A stretch of 64,000 bases of DNA from contig OY992536.1 in NCBI GenBank assembly GCA_963921195.1, positions 326,819,038 to 326,883,037 on the forward strand, read 5' to 3'. Shown here in pieces: positions 54,332 through 64,000 of this stretch (within the stretch, counting starts at the first letter, position 1; each line of letters begins with the position of its first letter). Position numbers and translations under genes: made by a program. Under the pieces are notes generated by a model. It searched no databases. It was given only the letters and a program-made list of their open reading frames with translations, and had not been told where the DNA came from. The DNA comes from Pegoplata infirma. Lineage: Eukaryota; Arthropoda; Insecta; Diptera; Anthomyiidae.

Positions 54332-55925
54332 CAGTGGCTCAAGGTAATAATGGAACAGCGTATATTTGTTAGCAGTTCTTTAAAGACAAAGATTTAAATA
54401 CTAAACCTGATTGTTATCAATCGGCTATTTTTGAAAAAAATGCTACATAGGAAATTTTCCAAGCTTGAATTTAAGCTTGATAGCGTCCAGATTGAGCAAA
54501 TATTGAATGAGATACGAGGGTCGCAATGGAAAATGAAATTATTTGTAGATATTTTTTTGAAATTTTTTTAAAAATATTTCTAAGTCGATTTTTTCCAAGT
54601 TCAAACATTAAAAATTTAAAAAATTACCCAATTATTTTTATTTAGTCATCAGCTTGTTTTTCCAACAATCCAAACAAAAAATGAAATTTTTTAAATACAA
54701 TAGAAGAAATCCGCATTTTTTGACCTCCAACTCTTTCGACCACCAATTTGTTGTAAACAAAGAAAATATTTTATTGTTTATTAATTTGAGTACATCTAAG
54801 TATATAGTAATGAGATATAAGAATAATTAAAATTGTTCTTTGTTTACAAAAAATTGGTGGTCAAACGAGTTGGAGGTCAAAAAATGCGGATTTCTGCCAC
54901 ACAGAAAAAAATATGGGGAAAAACAATTTGAGTAATCACTTGTTTAAATTTAAAAAAAGTTTTGAGTAATTTTTTAATTGACGCAATTAAAAATTTACTC
55001 AAAAATTTAAAAACAAATTGAGTAAATAATTTAATAAGAATTTAATAGCTTTTTTAATTTTTTTTTGAGTTTTCTTAGTTTTTTTAATTCTCGTTTAGTT
55101 TATAGTTTTTTGTATATATACATGAAAGTTTGTAATCATATTTATAAAATTTTTTTATGTCTTTAAGACAAAAATATATTTGGTAAAGTTTGAAAAAACA
55201 TGTTTTTTTTCTTTGTAAAAAAATATGAAATTTTTTTAAACTATGTTTTTTTTAGAGTAGAAACAGAATAAGCCCGGCACGACTTTTTCCATACGGTTTG
55301 GCAGATTAAACCGGTGGCCGGCGCCGATGTGAAATAAAACTTGTTCTGTTTTTAAAAGGTGGTGATTCTTGTTCTGTTCCTGCACTTAATAGTGTCAATT
55401 AAAAATTTACTCAAATTTTTTTGGCAAACATTTAATAAATTTTTATTAAAAATTTACTCAATACTATTAAATCGTTTACTGGTGGAAAATTGAGTAATTT
55501 TTTACTCAATAGTATTAAAAATTTACTCAAATTTTTTTTTTATTTCTTTCTGTGCACTGTATTTAAAAAATTTCATTTTTTGTTTGGGTTGTTGTAAAAA
55601 CTAGCTAATAACTATATAAAAATTATTGGATAATTTTTTAAATTTTTAATGTTTGAACTTGGAAGAAATCGACTTAGAAATATTTTTAAAAAAATTTCAA
55701 AAAAACATCTACAAATAATTTCATTTTCCAGTGCGACCCTCGTATCTCATTTAATATTTGCTCAATCTGGACGATATCAAGCTTAAATTAAAGCTTGGAA
55801 AATTTCCTATATAGTACTTTTTTCAAAAATAGTCGATTGATAATAATCAGGTTTAGTATTGATAACTTTTCCTTTAAAGAACTTCTAAGAAATATATGCT
55901 GTTCCATTATTACTTTGAGTCACTG
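54332..55925. mobile_element. Tc1/mariner-like fold-back, TA flanks
   Basis: The ends CAGTGGCTCAAGGTAATAAT and, inverted, CAGTGACTCAAAGTAATAAT followed by GGAACAGC are flanked by TA. CAGTG-starting ends with TA targets are typical of Tc1-like elements. Arms of about 360 bp pair throughout (GATACGAGGGTCGCA / TGCGACCCTCGTATC; CAAATATTGAATGAGAT with its complement). The centre holds a smaller hairpin (54703-54894, AATCCGCATTTTTTGACCTC / GAGGTCAAAAAATGCGGATT) and a CACAGAAA-ended insertion (54900-55554). No transposase. Confidence 0.8.
54900..55554. mobile_element. CACAGAAAAAAAT-ended miniature element
   Basis: Starts CACAGAAAAAAATATGG and ends TTTCTTTCTGTG, flanked by CA. It is full of TTTACTCAAATTTTT words and their complements. 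A GC-rich patch near 55270-55330 (CGGTGGCCGGCGCC) stands out in otherwise AT-rich sequence. Confidence 0.6.
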
Positions 55926-56419
55926 TAAAAACATATAAAATCCTGGTGTTTTTTGGTTTGGGTTGAGATACACCACAGGTCAACGATACATTCACCAAAC
56001 ATTTAATTTTCTAAAACAAAAAAAATGTTTGGGTACGCTTCGAACCAGATAGGTGATATACATAACCCTAACAAGAAATGTTTAGGAACATTTTAAAAAG
56101 TTTCTTATACTTTGCCTAAAAAACTTAGAACATTTTTGGTTAATTGAAAACATATATAGTTTTATATGGAACAGCATAAGCTATATATAATTTTATGTTA
56201 AATTATACAGAAAAACAAATTTTGTATTGACCCTCATATAATTTTATATAATTATATCAACCGTACACCTTTTAATCCGAATCATGATTAAATTATATAT
56301 AACTACATATGACTGCATTTAAAAAATTTAGAAAAGATCTCACGCGATGTATAATCATATATGATTTATTATGTTTGTATCAAGTTATATATTGTTATAT
56401 ATGTTTATTTTTACTCGGG

Positions 56420-56608
56420 TAAGTAGTGTCTGCCATATCCCGGTTCTCGGTATTGTCGGGAATAACGGTATTTCTGGTTCTGATCCCGATACCGGCTCTC
56501 AAAAAACACCGATATCAAATATTTTTTGGATTTTATTGAAATTTAGAAATAACACTATTTTATTAAGTTTTACAGAAATAATTGTTTTTTAGAACACATT
56601 CAAAAATA
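56420..56608. repeat. Short element with AGTGTCTGCCATATCCCGG start
   Basis: CGGTTCTCGGTATTGTCGGG and CCCGATACCGGCTCTC pair locally (56440-56500). It looks like one end of a hAT-type element; no partner end was found. Confidence 0.35.
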
Positions 56609-56609
56609 A

Positions 56610-56693
56610 CAAAAATACAGTTTTCTGGACACGATATTATACACGTTAACTCTAGTTCATTTATATGTGTCCTAATATTGTATTTTAAAGTAT
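56610..56693. repeat. Duplicate of the module A upstream block, part 2
   Basis: CTCTAGTTCATTTATATGTG and CTAATATTGTATTTTAAAGTA match 51069-51113 (CTCTAGTTCATTTATATGTC, CCAATATTGTATTTAAACTA). It ends where the CCCAGCAAAAA element starts. Confidence 0.7.
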
Positions 56694-57069
56694 CCCAGCA
56701 AAAAAAATTCGAAGTAGTTCAAAACGAAGTAGACTTAAACTACATTAAAAGTAGCTTTTAGTGAATATTTTTTGTTGCAAAAAAAGTAGTTTAAAATAAC
56801 ATCCAAATATGTCAATAAGAAGGACAATAATATGGGTTCCACTACTTTAGAACACTATAGTCGGAATGAGTTTTTTTTTTTTAATATTTTTCAAACGTAA
56901 TGAAAAGAACATATTAATTTATTTAATAGAGTTTTAGTCTAAACTATAGTTTTATATATAATTGAAAGGCAAAAAGTTAATATTTGATAGGTTACAATTC
57001 CAGGAATAAAAACATTTTTTTATTTTTAATTTGTTTAATCTTAAATTTGGTGTAAACTGATTTTGTTTT

Positions 57070-57545
57070 TATACCTTTTAACTACAGTATAGGGGGTACA
57101 CTCACTTTGTCATTCCCCATAAAGACAATCGTTGCCTAAAATGCAAAACAAAGTGACAACACTTTTTTTAAAATCAAGTTATTGAATGTGATGCATTGTC
57201 CCCCTATAAAATTATCAAAATGTGATTTGCTAGTTGTGATACAATTCATTAACTGAAACCATTTCCAAAAATTCAGACCTATCCGATGAAAAATGACGGA
57301 CTTATGAACAAAATTAAAAAAATGTTTCACAACGTTTTTCGCTGCTACTTTAAAAAAGCAAAATGTGTTGGATTGTTGGTGAGGATATATTATATTGATC
57401 AGTGATCGATTCTGAGAAGTTCTATGAACATCCCTCCGTCTGTCTGTATGTAACACTATGTAGTCCAAAATAAAACAGCTATCCACCTGACGTTTGGTAC
57501 AAATATTTTTTATAGTCCTAGGTAGGTTAAAATCGGAACGGAGGG
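57070..57545 (-). repeat. TATACCCTCC-family repeat, rearranged minus-strand copy
   Basis: TATACCTTTTAACTACAGTA, CACTCACTTTGTCATTCC, then after an unrelated gap GATCAGTGATCGATTCTGAG, CATCCCTCCGTCTGTCTG and TAGTCCAAAATAAAACAGCT, the complement of the 3' half of the 6.86- and 37.2-kb copies. The ACCGATATTTCG block is replaced by about 230 bp of other sequence. Confidence 0.65.
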
Positions 57546-57739
57546 GAAAAGTTTCACCTTGGAGAAGCGAACCAACCTCTAAAACGCAATTTTTTAGCGA
57601 TCATTGTTTTCTTGTCAAGCAAACGAAACAATTTTATGTCGGATGAAGTATAAAGTCCTGAACTTGGACCAATTTTTTGAGGTACGAACACTTTTATTGA
57701 TGCGACTGGTCCGCGACCTTACACGGTTAACTGCAATTG

Positions 57740-58460
57740 TTCTACTCATCACAAATCTGGTCTCCAAACTTTTCCATCATATCAAGTTTTTGGGAAAATT
57801 GATGTCAAAGTTAAAAAAAATCTCCGTTTTGTTAATTTTTGCCAAATCATAGCGGATGAACCCGATATGATAGCGACTTAAAAATAAGTCGAGGCTTAAG
57901 CTTAAACATTGCTCTTAAGGATTCTGAACTCTTTTGGTCAGTCGCCTTAACCCCTAGGGCACCAATTATCTCTCAATGATGTCTTGTTCTCAAAAAAACG
58001 ATTTTTGCCACTACAAATCATATGAAAAAAAACCTTATTCGAATGGACGCCACCTTATAGTATAAGGCTTATAAACATGATTACAATTATTCTCCTGGTC
58101 AAAAATCCGGTCTCCATACTTTTTAAGGGTAAAGCTCAAACATTGCTCTTAAAGACGTATAACTCAATTCATCAGTCGCTTCAACCTTTGGAGCACCAAT
58201 CTTTTAATAAAGTGTTTTCCCCCAAAAACTTTTTTTTTGATATGACAGCATTGAAATACAATTGGTGCCCAAAAAGTAAGGGCGACTGACCAAATGAGTT
58301 CTGCATCTTAAAGAGGAAAGTTTTAGCTTAACCCAAAACGGCGATTTTTTTGAACTTTGACCACAATTTTTTCAAAAACCTGATGTGATGGAAAAGTGCG
58401 GAGACCGGATTTTTGATCAGCAGAACTAATGTAATCAAGTGTATAAGGTCGCGTCCCAGT
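57740..58460. mobile_element. GGTCTCC fold-back
   Basis: CTGGTCTCCAAACTTTTCCA at the left is matched by TGGAAAAGTGCGGAGACCGG at the right; an internal copy AAAATCCGGTCTCCATAC sits at 58100. The GCTTAAACATTGCTCTTAAG words and their partners recur. Same family as 41045-41260 with 42710-42985. Confidence 0.7.
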
Positions 58461-59548
58461 CGCATTTTCGATGTTTAGTAATGTTATTAGAACATTGGCA
58501 TCGTCAGAATCGCTTACTAAATCTACTTCCTAATGAATTCTAAAAATACACTTTTTAAGTAGTGCAAAAATGCTCTTAAATAGTGATCTTAAAGATGTAA
58601 TTAAACTTTACATACAAAAACTTAAACTATGACAACTGTATGAGTACTACTTTATATGTACTTAAAAAATGTAAAAAAAAACTACTTATTTTGAGCGACA
58701 CCGCATTGTTAAATTCACTAGAGTTTCAGCAAAGTTAGAACTACTTTAGCAGCAGTTGAACTACTTTTTATTAACATTTTAGTATGTTCTTTTTTTGCTG
58801 GGTATATATTAGGGTGGGGCGATTTGTAAGGAAGGAAAAAAATCTTAATGGGCGCATCGCGTTTCTGATTCTTGGGATTGTACTGAGCAAAAAAGTCAAC
58901 TAGACCATACGTCTACGGTGAAAACCGAGCCTCCCGATTTTGACTTGAAGTTTTTCTCAGACTTTATTTTTTGGAAAATTTGCAAATTTTCTTGGGCTCA
59001 TATTTCGTAAACTATTTGAAATTTTGACTTATTTTTAACAGTAAAGTTGTAGCTATTGTCTCGGGCTACAATTTCTCTGAACGTATTACTTAGAAAAAAC
59101 TTCGGTTTCATGGTCAAAAAGTCGAAAATGTAGAAAATTCACCACTTTTTGTAATTTTTTTTTTGATATTTTGGCCTATAACAGCCAAACCCTTGAGATT
59201 TTCGATCCAATACTAAGACAAAAATTGTAGCTAAGACAATAGTTAAGAACTCTCTAGTACATCGCAAAAGCATTGGAAGGCTCCTTCAGGCAGTTTTGGC
59301 CTTGCAAATTTTTTGTGAAAATATTGATAAATTACCATTTTCAGTTGTTCATATCGAAAAATAAAAGGTAAACAAAACATCCAGCTTTCCCAGATACCAT
59401 ATAAACAACTAACCCCACCTATAAACGTTAAAAGGAACGGTCCCATAATTAGTCTTTACTTATTATAGTTTTTGAATGTAAGTTTTAGAAATAATTGTTT
59501 CGTGTATAAACTGTGCAGTGCTACTAAAAAATTTAAGATATAAAAAAT

Positions 59549-59683
59549 ATGGATAATCCAGTGGATTCTGATAATACAGAGAATGTGGAGATGGAGATGC
59601 AGCCAGAATCATCAGCGTCATCATCAAACCAATTGTCTTGGCTACAATTTTTGTCTTTGTTAGTATTGGATCGAAAATCTTAA
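59549..59683 (+). pseudogene. Possible truncated transposase or captured 5' exon
   Basis: After about 300 bp of leader-like sequence an ATG opens a frame of about 44 codons, MDNPVDSDNTENVEMEMQPE, then a Ser-rich stretch and QLSWLQFL, stopping inside the right arm. Acidic, Ser-rich composition and a purine before the ATG look like a true protein N-terminus. It may be the start of the element's own transposase, the rest deleted when the fold-back formed, or a captured host exon. No domain is visible. Confidence 0.35.
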
Positions 59684-59699
59684 GAGTTTGGCTGTTATA

Positions 59700-60183
59700 C
59701 ACACAAAAAAATTATTGTCTAAAAATTTTCAATTAAATGTATTGATCAACAAAATTTAAATGAGTCAATCAATGTTTTGATTAAAATTTTTGTTATTTTT
59801 TGTTACAAATTTTCAACATACCAGATTTTTTTTCGATTTCATTTATTTGTATAGATTAATTCAAAAATATTCAAAATAATCGGGCTTTACTTTTTTTATT
59901 GATGGCAACATATTGGAAAGCATACAAGATGAATTTTTTGATAATTTTGTCATAAGCTTACAATTGATTTGTTAAATCAATCATTACTTTGATTGACATT
60001 AAATAAAAAATTGATCAAATTTTTAATCAAAATCGAAAAAATGTTTGATTGAAAAAATTTTCAATCAATTACCTACAATTTGATGATTGATATAACAATT
60101 TTTTTAATTGGAGGAATTTCAATCAAAAAATTGATTGAATCCACGTTTTTGTTGATTGAAATTCGTTTCAAATTTTTTCTGTG
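59700..60183. mobile_element. TA-flanked miniature element with CACACAAAAAAATT ends
   Basis: It interrupts the right arm of the 58.8-kb element: the left arm shows the uninterrupted site GGCCTATAACAGCC, while here GGCTGTTATA is followed by CACACAAAAAAATT and, after TTTTTTCTGTG, by TAGGCC. The target duplication is TA. The interior is dense in AATTGATT/AATCAATT words. Confidence 0.85.
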
Positions 60184-60547
60184 TAGGCCATAATATCAAA
60201 AAAAAATATTACAAAAAGTGGTGAATTTTCTACATTTTCGACTTTTTGACCATGAAAACGAAGTTTTTGCTAAGTAATATGTTCAGAGAAATTGTAGCCC
60301 GAGACAATAGCTACTTTCCTTTTGAAAATAAGTCAAAATTTCAAATAGTTTACGAAATATGAGCCCAAGAATATTTGCAAATTTTCCAAAAAAAATAAAG
60401 TCTGAGAAAAAACTTCAAGTCAAAATCGGGAGGCTCGATTTTCACCGTAGACGTATGGTCTAGTTGACTTCTTTGCTCAGTACAATCCCAAGATTCAGAA
60501 ACGCGAAGCGCCCATTAAGATGTTCAAATCGCCCCACCCTAGTATAT

Positions 60548-60795
60548 ATGTATTAATTTATGATCATTTACTGATATTATCGTATTTTTATCATTCGGAC
60601 TTGATGGAAACAACTAAATTGTGATTACTTTATTGTCTGATACCAGAAGAGAAATTCCTATTAAATAACATTCAAATCATTAATGACATAAACATCATAA
60701 AACTGTAAATTATTTAATTTTACTGTAGAATTTGGCTGTTGCCATTATATGAATACTAAAGACTAATTACACCTTAAGTACGTGAAATTTACACA
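60548..60795. repeat. Duplicate of the module A upstream block, part 3
   Basis: TTAATTTATGATCATTTACT, GATATTATCGTATTTTTATC, GGACTTGATGGAAACAACT and CATCATAAAACTGTAAATTA match 51116-51270 in order. With parts 1 and 2 it reconstitutes most of the block, expanded from about 0.4 kb to 7 kb by insertions. Confidence 0.75.
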
Positions 60796-61044
60796 CCACT
60801 ACGCCGAGAAATGTTAACCTAATTTTGGGTCTTAAATTGCTAGATCGAAATTTTTCTCCATTGAAAATAAAGTATTGAACGAAAAACAATTTTCCTATAA
60901 AAAAAATGGGGTCAATTTAAACAAATTCCAATTATTTACTAAGATTTGCACAATTTGTTTAAATATACCCAATGTGCTTATAACATTTTTGTACACATGG
61001 ACCAGACCTATAAATTCTGAAAATATGGCTGAAAATAGCGTACA

Positions 61045-63165
61045 ATGGGCTTTTCTCACTGTTCAAATTCTAATACCCGCCAAAAGTATCGGTCACCTAA
61101 GGGCAACTCAAATGTAAAATATCACTTCGATCGGAGTTCATCTTCAGTCTCCACCTAGAGCCTCAACATTGGGATTTTTGCAAAAAAGGACTTTAAAAAA
61201 AAAAAAAAAATTAAAGTTTTTTTATTAAAATAATTAAAAAATTATTTTTATATAATATTTGATCGTAAATACTTAAATATGAAATTTAAAGATTTTACGG
61301 TATCATTCATTAACCCGTTCTCAAAACACCTTTTTCAAAATTTGAAAATTTTATTAAAAAAAAATTTAAAATATATAATTTTTTCTTTCTGAATTCATTA
61401 AGAACACCTTGGAGAAGAAAAATGTGAAATATGGCGGATAGCCGTCGCGCAACTATTCGGGAATTGTGGGGGAATTAAGCGGATTGCATGGAAATGTTGG
61501 TTGTATCAATAATTTGGCTAAAAAAATTAAATTTTTTGGCAAATTAACGGTTTTTTGGTGTTGTGGCATTCTATTAAATAACTGTAAGTCTTTCATGAAT
61601 ATTTTTTAACTTTTTATCTTCCGACTGCGTCCGCTGGCAACACAAAAAACGATAAGGCTGTCTAGTTACTTTTTAATAACTTCGTCTAAAACTTCGCAAA
61701 AAAACCGGAAAAGTTCGTTAAAACTTCTAAGTGCTTATATGCTGCTTTGCTGTAAGCGATAGCAGAAGCATAACTGCTTTGAAATTTAAAAAAAAAAAAT
61801 TTTAAATGTGTAAGTGCTTACATACTGCTTCGCTGTAAGGAGAGCCGAAGCATTAAACCATTCTCCCTTACAGCGAAGCAGCTTTACTGCTTTTAAAATA
61901 AAAAAAAAATCTGTCAAAATTTGTGAGTGCTTGCTTACATACTGCTTTACTGTAAGTTGGAGCCGAAACATTGAACCGTTCTACCTTACAGCGAAGTAGC
62001 TTTTACTGCTGCATACGTAAGATGTTATAAATGTGAGCTCTATTTTCTGCGCTTCCTATTTTTAGTGATTCCTAAAACCTAATATTTTTTTATTGGGTGC
62101 TATCTTTAAAAAAATCATTAACCCGTCTTGGTAGGGGGATCAAAAATTACCCATTCAAAAAAAAATATATATTTTGTTGAAATCAAAAAATTCAAACACT
62201 TTGCCTAAAAGTTTTTCATTTTTGACCCCGGGCAAATATGGGTTAAAGACACCTTAAGTTGGTAAGATTTTAGAGCTGATTTAAAGTTATCTAATAGATT
62301 GTCTCAAATTAACTTTCTATAAAATATATATATATATTTTTATTGAATGGGTCATTTTTGACCCCTTACCAAGAAGGGTTAACTATTTTTTAAAAGATAA
62401 TATATTAATACGAAATAATAGTTGGGGTACAAAACATTAAACATAACATAAAAGCCGTTTTATACTTGTTTATAGCACAAAATGTAATCTCTAAACTTCA
62501 AATTTTCAGCGGGGATCATTTGTGACCCCCTGCCAATGTGGTTAAAGACGTCATAGATCGGTAAGATTTCATGACAGACTTAAAATTATTTAATTAAATG
62601 CAATGACACCAAAAAACCGTTAATTTTCCCAAAAAATAAATTTATATAAGATTTTATTAATCCAAATTATTTATTAAACCAACATTTCCTTGAAATCAGC
62701 TAACTTCCCCCCGCTATTCCCGAAAAGTGGCCCAACGGATGTCCACCATATTACACATTTTTCTTCTTCAATGTGTTCTAAATGAATTCAGAAAGAAAAA
62801 GTTATATATTTTGAATTTTTTTTTAATAAAATTTTTAAAAAAAGTGATTTCAGAATGCCCCCAAAATTATGCCATTTTTTTGGTATCAAGTTTAAACGGG
62901 TTAAAAATACCGTAAAATCTCTAAATTTCGTATTTAAGTATTTACGACTAAATATTATGCAAACATAATTTTTTAATTATTTTAATAAAAACTCTTTTAA
63001 TTTTTTGTTTTTAAAAAGTAATTTTTTACAAAAAATCCCAATTTTGAGGCTCAAAGTGGAGACTGAAGATAAACTCCAATCGGAGTGATATTTTGCATGT
63101 GAGTTACCCTTAGGGGACCGACACTTTTGGCGGGTATAAGAATTTGAACAGAGAGAAAAGCCCAA
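61045..63165. mobile_element. 2.1-kb fold-back with internal hairpin array
   Basis: GGGCTTTTCTCACTGTTCAA near 61047 is matched by TTGAACAGAGAGAAAAGCCC near 63145; TACCCGCCAAAAGT, ATCACTTCGATCGGAGTT, AGTCTCCAC and TTCATTAAGAACACCTTGGA all have partners on the right. The inner end pairs AACCCGTCTTGGTAGGGGG (62120) with CCCCTTACCAAGAAGGGTT (62360). The left arm contains an extra array of CTTACATACTGCTTCGCTGT hairpins (61720-62020). No ORF or target duplication identified. Confidence 0.8.
61720..62020. repeat. 110-bp hairpin units, about 2.5 copies
   Basis: Units carry ACATACTGCTTCGCTGTAAG and its complement CTTACAGCGAAGCAG around AGCCGAAGCATT, so each unit folds into a stem. Starts near 61735, 61815 and 61940. 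Short ORFs on both strands here are products of the dyad. Confidence 0.8.
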
Positions 63166-63182
63166 AAACACCACTAAAATGT

Positions 63183-63670
63183 GCGTTTAAAGGGTTAAAA
63201 TAATGTTCATCAAAAATATTTTGCATCAAATTTCAATATGGGTGAAAGTTTGTGCTACATAGCAAAATGCATAAAAAAGTGAAAATGTAAAGTATCTTTG
63301 GTGAAACACAATTTAATAATACACACAAAAAAAACCTAGTCAAATTACTAGGAAAATTGTCGTAATCCCATTTTACCAATATTTGACAGTTTTTCTTGTT
63401 TTTTAACAAATAATTTTCGAACGAAAATTTACATTTTTCTTTTTAATTTTACAGTTTTTCTTGTAATTTTACAAATTTCCAAGATTTTTTACAAAAAAAA
63501 ATCTAGCAAATTTACGAGAATTTCTTGTAAGTTTTTTTTTCGCCAAAAAATTTGTAAATTTACAATTTTATTAGTAAAAATCTTGTAAAATTACAAAATT
63601 ATTGGTAAAAATCTTGTAAAATTACTAGGAATTCTCGTAAAATAAGAGGTAGCAAAAAATCTAGCAAAGT
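63183..63670. repeat. Fragments of two repeat families
   Basis: 63183-63310 matches the left arm of the 2.7-kb fold-back (AAAGGGTTAAAATAATGTTC, GCATCAAATTTCA, ATGCATAAAAA). 63324-63670 is a reverse copy of the 32.67-33.14 kb element (ACACACAAAAAAAACCTAGTC, GTAAATTTACAATTTTATTA), ending where the next insertion starts. Confidence 0.6.
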
Positions 63671-63672
63671 TA

Positions 63673-64000
63673 CACTGAAAAAAAAGACATAACTAAAATT
63701 AAGGAAAAAATGTCATTGAAAATTTATCATGAATTTTCCTAAAATTTAGTTAAATTTAACTTAAAAATGAGAAATTTTCTTAACTATGAGGAAAAATTTT
63801 AGTTCATTTACTTATAATTAGTTCATAGTTTTCTTTAAATGGATTTTCATAATATTAGGAAAAAAAATCTTACTGCCAAAGAAATTTTCCACAAATCTAA
63901 GAATCGTTTCTTTATTTTTAAGACATATTTCTTAAAAAACAATTTAGTTCAAGTTTAGTTAAAATTTACTAAAAAAAACATCACCGTATTTCTCTTCTTT
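63673..64000. mobile_element. Second CACTGAAAAAAAA element, cut by window end
   Basis: It starts CACTGAAAAAAAAGACATAA after TA and matches, as the complement, the right third of the element at 39146-40226 (GGAAAAAATGTCATTGAAA, TAAGGAAAATTTAG-type words). It continues past the window. Confidence 0.8.

Larger units (their letters stand above)
54134..56419. mobile_element. CCCGAGTAAAAAT-ended element, TA flanks, nested contents
   Basis: CCCGAGTAAAAAT at the left and ATTTTTACTCGGG at the right are complements and both are flanked by TA. The arms are rich in ATATAATTATATG-like words. Most of the interior is the Tc1-like element at 54332-55925. Confidence 0.6.
56694..58802. mobile_element. CCCAGCAAAAAAA-ended element with nested repeats
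   Basis: Left CCCAGCAAAAAAAATTCGAA, right CTTTTTTTGCTGG. It is inserted in the duplicated upstream block. Repeated GTAGTT and ACTACTTT words lie near both ends. The middle contains a reverse TATACCCTCC-family fragment (57070-57540) and a GGTCTCC fold-back (57740-58460). Short ORFs inside come from these repeats. Confidence 0.55.
58810..60541. mobile_element. hAT-like fold-back, duplication GTATATAT
   Basis: The ends TAGGGTGGGGCGATTTG are complements, flanked by identical GTATATAT (58802-58809 and 60542-60549). Arms of about 430 bp pair closely (GACCATACGTCTACGGTGAA with its complement, CTCGGGCTACAATTTC with GAAATTGTAGCCCGAG). A non-palindromic core (59245-59635) and a TA-flanked insertion in the right arm (59700-60183) are added. 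Ends resemble 21888-22889. The core holds a possible ORF start. Confidence 0.9.

Noticed and set aside
57136..57486. 116-codon minus-strand frame
   Set aside because: It overlaps the rearranged TATACCCTCC-family copy and filler sequence; no domain.
61814..61999. Overlapping 61-codon frames on both strands
   Set aside because: They arise from the hairpin units, which read similarly on either strand.

Overview
The window looks like intergenic and intronic DNA from a large, AT-rich, repeat-dense dipteran genome, most likely a calyptrate fly such as a blow fly or house-fly relative. The evidence is GT-AG introns of 64 to 249 bp, an insect-type M1 aminopeptidase with short N-terminal exons, insect-type non-LTR retrotransposon debris, and several copies of the TATACCCTCC-bearing repeat that I associate with higher flies (from memory, not from a search). 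There are no bacterial features.

The only convincing host gene is on the minus strand between about 43.6 and 50.9 kb. It is the 5' part of a membrane-anchored M1 (aminopeptidase N-like) peptidase. Two homologous 5' modules (exons 1A+2A at 50869-50357 and exons 1B+2B at 44610-44238) each encode a cytoplasmic tip, a transmembrane anchor and a stalk. Both end in phase 0 and can splice to one catalytic-domain exon (43988-43618). The A stalk is long, Ser/Thr-rich and mucin-like; the B stalk is short. This suggests either alternative promoters with two N-termini or a partly collapsed tandem duplication. The catalytic exons with the zinc-binding motif lie outside the window or are missing. A GATA-motif-containing block upstream of exon 1A (about 50.89-51.31 kb) recurs in pieces at 49.9 kb and, cut apart by transposons, at 53.74-53.89, 56.61-56.69 and 60.55-60.79 kb.

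A second trace of host coding sequence, at about 1.66-2.29 kb, is a decayed RGS-domain pseudogene, closest in my reading to the Loco/RGS12-14 group. It has a TGA in place of the core tryptophan and at least one frameshift.

Almost everything else is transposon-derived. The main classes are: (i) hAT-like fold-back or miniature elements with 8-bp target duplications (5.5, 9.0, 10.1, 10.6, 19.4, 21.9, 26.3, 34.0, 41.8, 58.8 kb); (ii) Mutator-like miniature elements with 9-bp duplications (24.0, 45.4, probably 46.1 kb); (iii) TA-flanked Tc1/mariner/pogo-like elements (4.2, 39.1, 54.3, 59.7, 63.7 kb); (iv) long inverted-repeat fold-backs without a clear duplication (2.7, 13.5, 20.7, 28.1, 28.8, 30.6, 33.2, 61.0 kb); (v) five or six decayed RNase H-bearing non-LTR retrotransposons (2.3, 40.2, 45.1, 47.5, 48.1, 51.6 kb) and one CR1/jockey-like 3' end (41.3 kb); (vi) satellite arrays (160-bp units at 0-0.9 kb, 145-bp and 16-bp units at 23-25 kb, a 21-bp unit at 34.5-38.9 kb); and (vii) two tRNA-like Pol III boxes.

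Nesting is deep and can often be ordered from interrupted target duplications. Examples are a hAT element at 10.6 kb inside another at 10.1 kb, a miniature element inside a Mutator-like element inside a 16-bp minisatellite at 24 kb, and a retrotransposon RNase H ORF split by a Mutator-like insertion at 45.4 kb. No intact transposase or reverse transcriptase is present, so nothing here appears autonomous. Heterochromatin or a small-RNA-producing locus is a reasonable guess but only a guess.
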